From contig NZ_RZMW01000008.1 in NCBI RefSeq assembly GCF_003992625.1, forward strand, positions 186,001 through 250,000: a DNA stretch of 64,000 nt, written 5' to 3'. The first letter of the stretch is position 1; the number at the start of each line of letters is the position of its first letter. The notes under the pieces are model-generated. The model worked only from the letters and a program-made list of their open reading frames with translations, was not told where the DNA came from and made no database searches. Shown piece after piece: positions 62,167 to 64,000 of this stretch. Both the position numbers and the translations under genes were made by a program. The DNA comes from Pelagibacterium lentulum (GTDB lineage Bacteria; Pseudomonadota; Alphaproteobacteria; Rhizobiales; Devosiaceae).

Positions 62167-63360
62167 ATGTCAAATTCGCTTGAAACTTCAAAGCATAACG
62201 GTGCTACGGAAACTCTGCTGACCCACGGAGGTCGCATACCCAAAAACCAGTACGGTTTTGTAAATACGCCAGTCTATCGAGGAAGCACCGTGGTGTTCGA
62301 CACTCTCGACGAGTTGGAAGACCATAAGATACGCTATCGGTACGGACGTCAGGGCACGCCACTAACGTCGGCGCTTGAGGACGTCGTAAGCGAATTGGAA
62401 GGCGCAGAGGGCACTGTGCTGTGTCCTTCAGGTGTAGCGGCTATCAGTGTTGCGCTATTGAGTTGCCTTTCATCGGGTGACGAATTGCTGGTAACCGACA
62501 GCGTCTATGAGCCAACCCGAGCGTTTTGCGAGACAGTTTTGAAACGCCAGGGAATCACGACGCGATATTTCGATCCGCGCATAGGCGACGGGATCTCGGC
62601 GTTTATTTCAGAGCGCACGCGGGCGATTTTTCTGGAAAGCCCCGGTTCGCTGACATTTGAGCTGCAGGACATTCCTGCAATCGCTGGAGCGATAGGCAGT
62701 CGCGATATCACCGTTCTGGTGGATAATAGTTGGGCAACACCGCTCTATTGCAAGCCCCTTTCCCTTGGCGCCGACATTGTAATCCATTCTGGCACAAAGA
62801 TGTTTGCGGGCCATTCCGATACCATGATCGGCACCGCCTCAGCCAATGCCAAGGCCCTGCCGGGCCTGATCAAGACACACCGTACGCTGGGCCAGATCGC
62901 CTCACCTGACGATACATTCCTAACTATGCGCGGGATGCGTACTCTGGCGGTAAGGATGAAGGAACACCAAGCGCGCGCGCTGGAGCTTGCTCAATGGCTG
63001 GAGGGCTGGAGCGACAAGATAAAGGTGCTGCACCCCGGATTGCCAAGCCATCCCGATCACGGCGTCTTTAAGAGAGATTTCAGTGGCTCGGGCAGCCTAT
63101 TTTCGTTCATTTTGCCGGAGGCACCGCGCACAGCCAAAGCCGCGATGGTCGACAATATGACCTTGTTTGGTATGGGCTATTCCTGGGGCGGTTTTGAAAG
63201 CCTGGTACTGCCCGCATGGCCGCAAAAGATTCGCACAGCCGTGCCATGGCGTGAGCCGGGCAACCTGTTCCGGCTTCACGTTGGGTTTGAAGATATGGGC
63301 GAGTTGAAGGCGGACCTTGATAGCGGATTGAAGCGTTATTTCAGCATCTTGGGGATGTGA
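62167..63360 (+). CDS. metC: Cystathionine beta-lyase
   Basis: 397 residues from ATG 62167. Cys/Met PLP enzyme family: PLP Lys in VIHSGTKMFAGHSD, the RYGRQGTPLTSALEDVVSEL segment, and C-terminal YSWGGFESLVLPAWPQK and LFRLHVGFEDMGELKADL. It cleaves cystathionine to homocysteine. The longer frame from 62131 is not conserved. Its 3' end overlaps the convergent PAP2 gene by 25 nt. Confidence 0.93.
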   Translation: MSNSLETSKHNGATETLLTHGGRIPKNQYGFVNTPVYRGSTVVFDTLDELEDHKIRYRYGRQGTPLTSALEDVVSELEGAEGTVLCPSGVAAISVALLSCLSSGDELLVTDSVYEPTRAFCETVLKRQGITTRYFDPRIGDGISAFISERTRAIFLESPGSLTFELQDIPAIAGAIGSRDITVLVDNSWATPLYCKPLSLGADIVIHSGTKMFAGHSDTMIGTASANAKALPGLIKTHRTLGQIASPDDTFLTMRGMRTLAVRMKEHQARALELAQWLEGWSDKIKVLHPGLPSHPDHGVFKRDFSGSGSLFSFILPEAPRTAKAAMVDNMTLFGMGYSWGGFESLVLPAWPQKIRTAVPWREPGNLFRLHVGFEDMGELKADLDSGLKRYFSILGM

Positions 63361-64000
63361 CGCCGTTGTAGCCAGCGCCAAAGGGGCAAAAAGCCTGTAA
63401 AGAGCCGGAAGCGCACTTTGCCCTTTTCGATCCGCATGCCCCAATTGCGGGTGGCAAAGTAGTCGCGGATTACGATGGTGCTGGCGGTGCCCAGAAGAAT
63501 GCCCGAAACCACGTCGGTAAAAAAGTGATCGCCGACAACGATTCGGCTCAGGCCTATTGCAAGGCCAAACGCGATGATCGCCCCCCGGAATCGGTCGTTG
63601 GTCAGCGTGAGCAAGACAATTGTGAAGGCCAGGGCGGTTGTCGAATGGCCGGATGGAAAACTATGGAATGACCAATCGACAAGATGCTGGAACGGCTCGA
63701 AATGCAGTACGCCCAGTTCGTCCATATACATCGGGCGTGCCCGGCCGATTATCCGTTTCAGGATAACGACAATCAGACCCGGCAACGCAACCCCAACGAA
63801 GACGAAAGCGCAGACGCCTGCAACCGCACGCATCGCCCAGCGCCATGAATAGGTCAGTGGCAGATACCCCAGAACCCAGGCGACCAGCATTCCGAGCAAG
63901 GTCGGAATCAATATCCAGTCCGATTTCCCGAAACCAGTAACAAAAGCAAAGAACGCGCGTTCGTGGGCCGGCCAGTTGGTAAGCGCGTGAATGACTGGGC
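63336..64000 (-). CDS. PAP2-family phosphatase, partial (5' end beyond window)
   Basis: The visible 221 residues have all three PAP2 motifs: KRIIGRARP, HSFPSGHSTTAL and SRIVVGDHFFTDV, in a multi-pass membrane protein. Likely acts on lipid phosphates such as phosphatidate or undecaprenyl pyrophosphate. The frame continues upstream past the 64000 edge (residues ..VIHALTNWPAHERAFFAF..). An in-window TTG at 63911 is not the true start. Confidence 0.92.
   Translation of the reverse strand, partial: PVIHALTNWPAHERAFFAFVTGFGKSDWILIPTLLGMLVAWVLGYLPLTYSWRWAMRAVAGVCAFVFVGVALPGLIVVILKRIIGRARPMYMDELGVLHFEPFQHLVDWSFHSFPSGHSTTALAFTIVLLTLTNDRFRGAIIAFGLAIGLSRIVVGDHFFTDVVSGILLGTASTIVIRDYFATRNWGMRIEKGKVRFRLFTGFLPLWRWLQRRHIPKMLK

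Overview
The window looks like chromosome of an alphaproteobacterium of the order Hyphomicrobiales (Rhizobiales); a Devosiaceae-like genus would fit, but that is inference. Supporting evidence: gatC/gatA beside ruvX; pyrB with a degenerate pyrC, then plsY-dprA-topA-rnr; rpmG beside pleD/divK, a DUF3572 gene and a zinc-finger dinB; an aapJQMP amino-acid ABC operon; Omp25/Omp31-like small porins; a CysN-CysC fusion.

Layout. 0.2-16.2 kb: a YjhX-like gene, gatC/GNAT/gatA, ruvX, an AraC regulator divergent from an NmrA-like reductase, the pyrimidine/phospholipid/DNA-processing run pyrB-pyrC'-plsY-dprA-topA-rnr-DUF983, and rpmG. 16.3-22.5 kb: a decayed gene, the c-di-GMP/cell-cycle regulators pleD and divK, then DUF3572-dinB-RidA-GDPD-FemAB-like in tight overlap. 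22.6-27.5 kb: a HIT protein, three tandem outer-membrane beta-barrel genes, an XRE-cupin regulator, tRNA-Cys and mobA. 27.6-45.7 kb: an 18-kb integrated element in the 3' end of tRNA-Asn, bounded by an 18-bp perfect direct repeat. 45.8-64 kb: core genes again: terC, a fosmidomycin-resistance-type MFS pump, SRPBCC/ArsR, cysNC-cysD, photolyase, cysteine synthase, cardiolipin synthase, an orphan AapJ paralogue, aapP-M-Q-J, metC and the end of a PAP2 phosphatase gene.

The element is the unusual part. A tyrosine integrase sits next to attL, and each end carries a small set of ggtacac repeats that look like integrase arm sites. Its centre (34.8-40.1 kb) is phage-derived: translationally coupled tiny ORFs, a Bro-N antirepressor, the N-terminal scrap of a T7-type ssDNA-binding protein, and an intact 799-residue protein resembling the T7 gp15 internal virion (DNA-ejection) protein. 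No capsid, portal, tail or terminase gene is visible. Several of these genes sit behind a strong hairpin terminator followed at once by a conserved leader. Around this core are cargo genes: a secreted nuclease, a two-pass membrane protein with a long cytoplasmic part, a membrane-anchored SRPBCC protein flanked by 78-bp repeats, a secreted trypsin-like protease, small lipoproteins, a voltage-gated-type K+ channel, two paralogous MarR-like regulators and a serine recombinase. Six cargo genes share an unusual GGGGG-type ribosome-binding site. The element is best read as a deletion derivative or satellite of an integrating T7-like podovirus.

In the core genome the most notable points are the loss of the metal-binding histidines in PyrC', the near-identical ends of two tandem omp genes, three copies of a rhizobial intergenic repeat, and a strong hairpin that probably makes aapJ expression exceed aapQMP. 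All family assignments come from motif recognition by eye; no database search was run.
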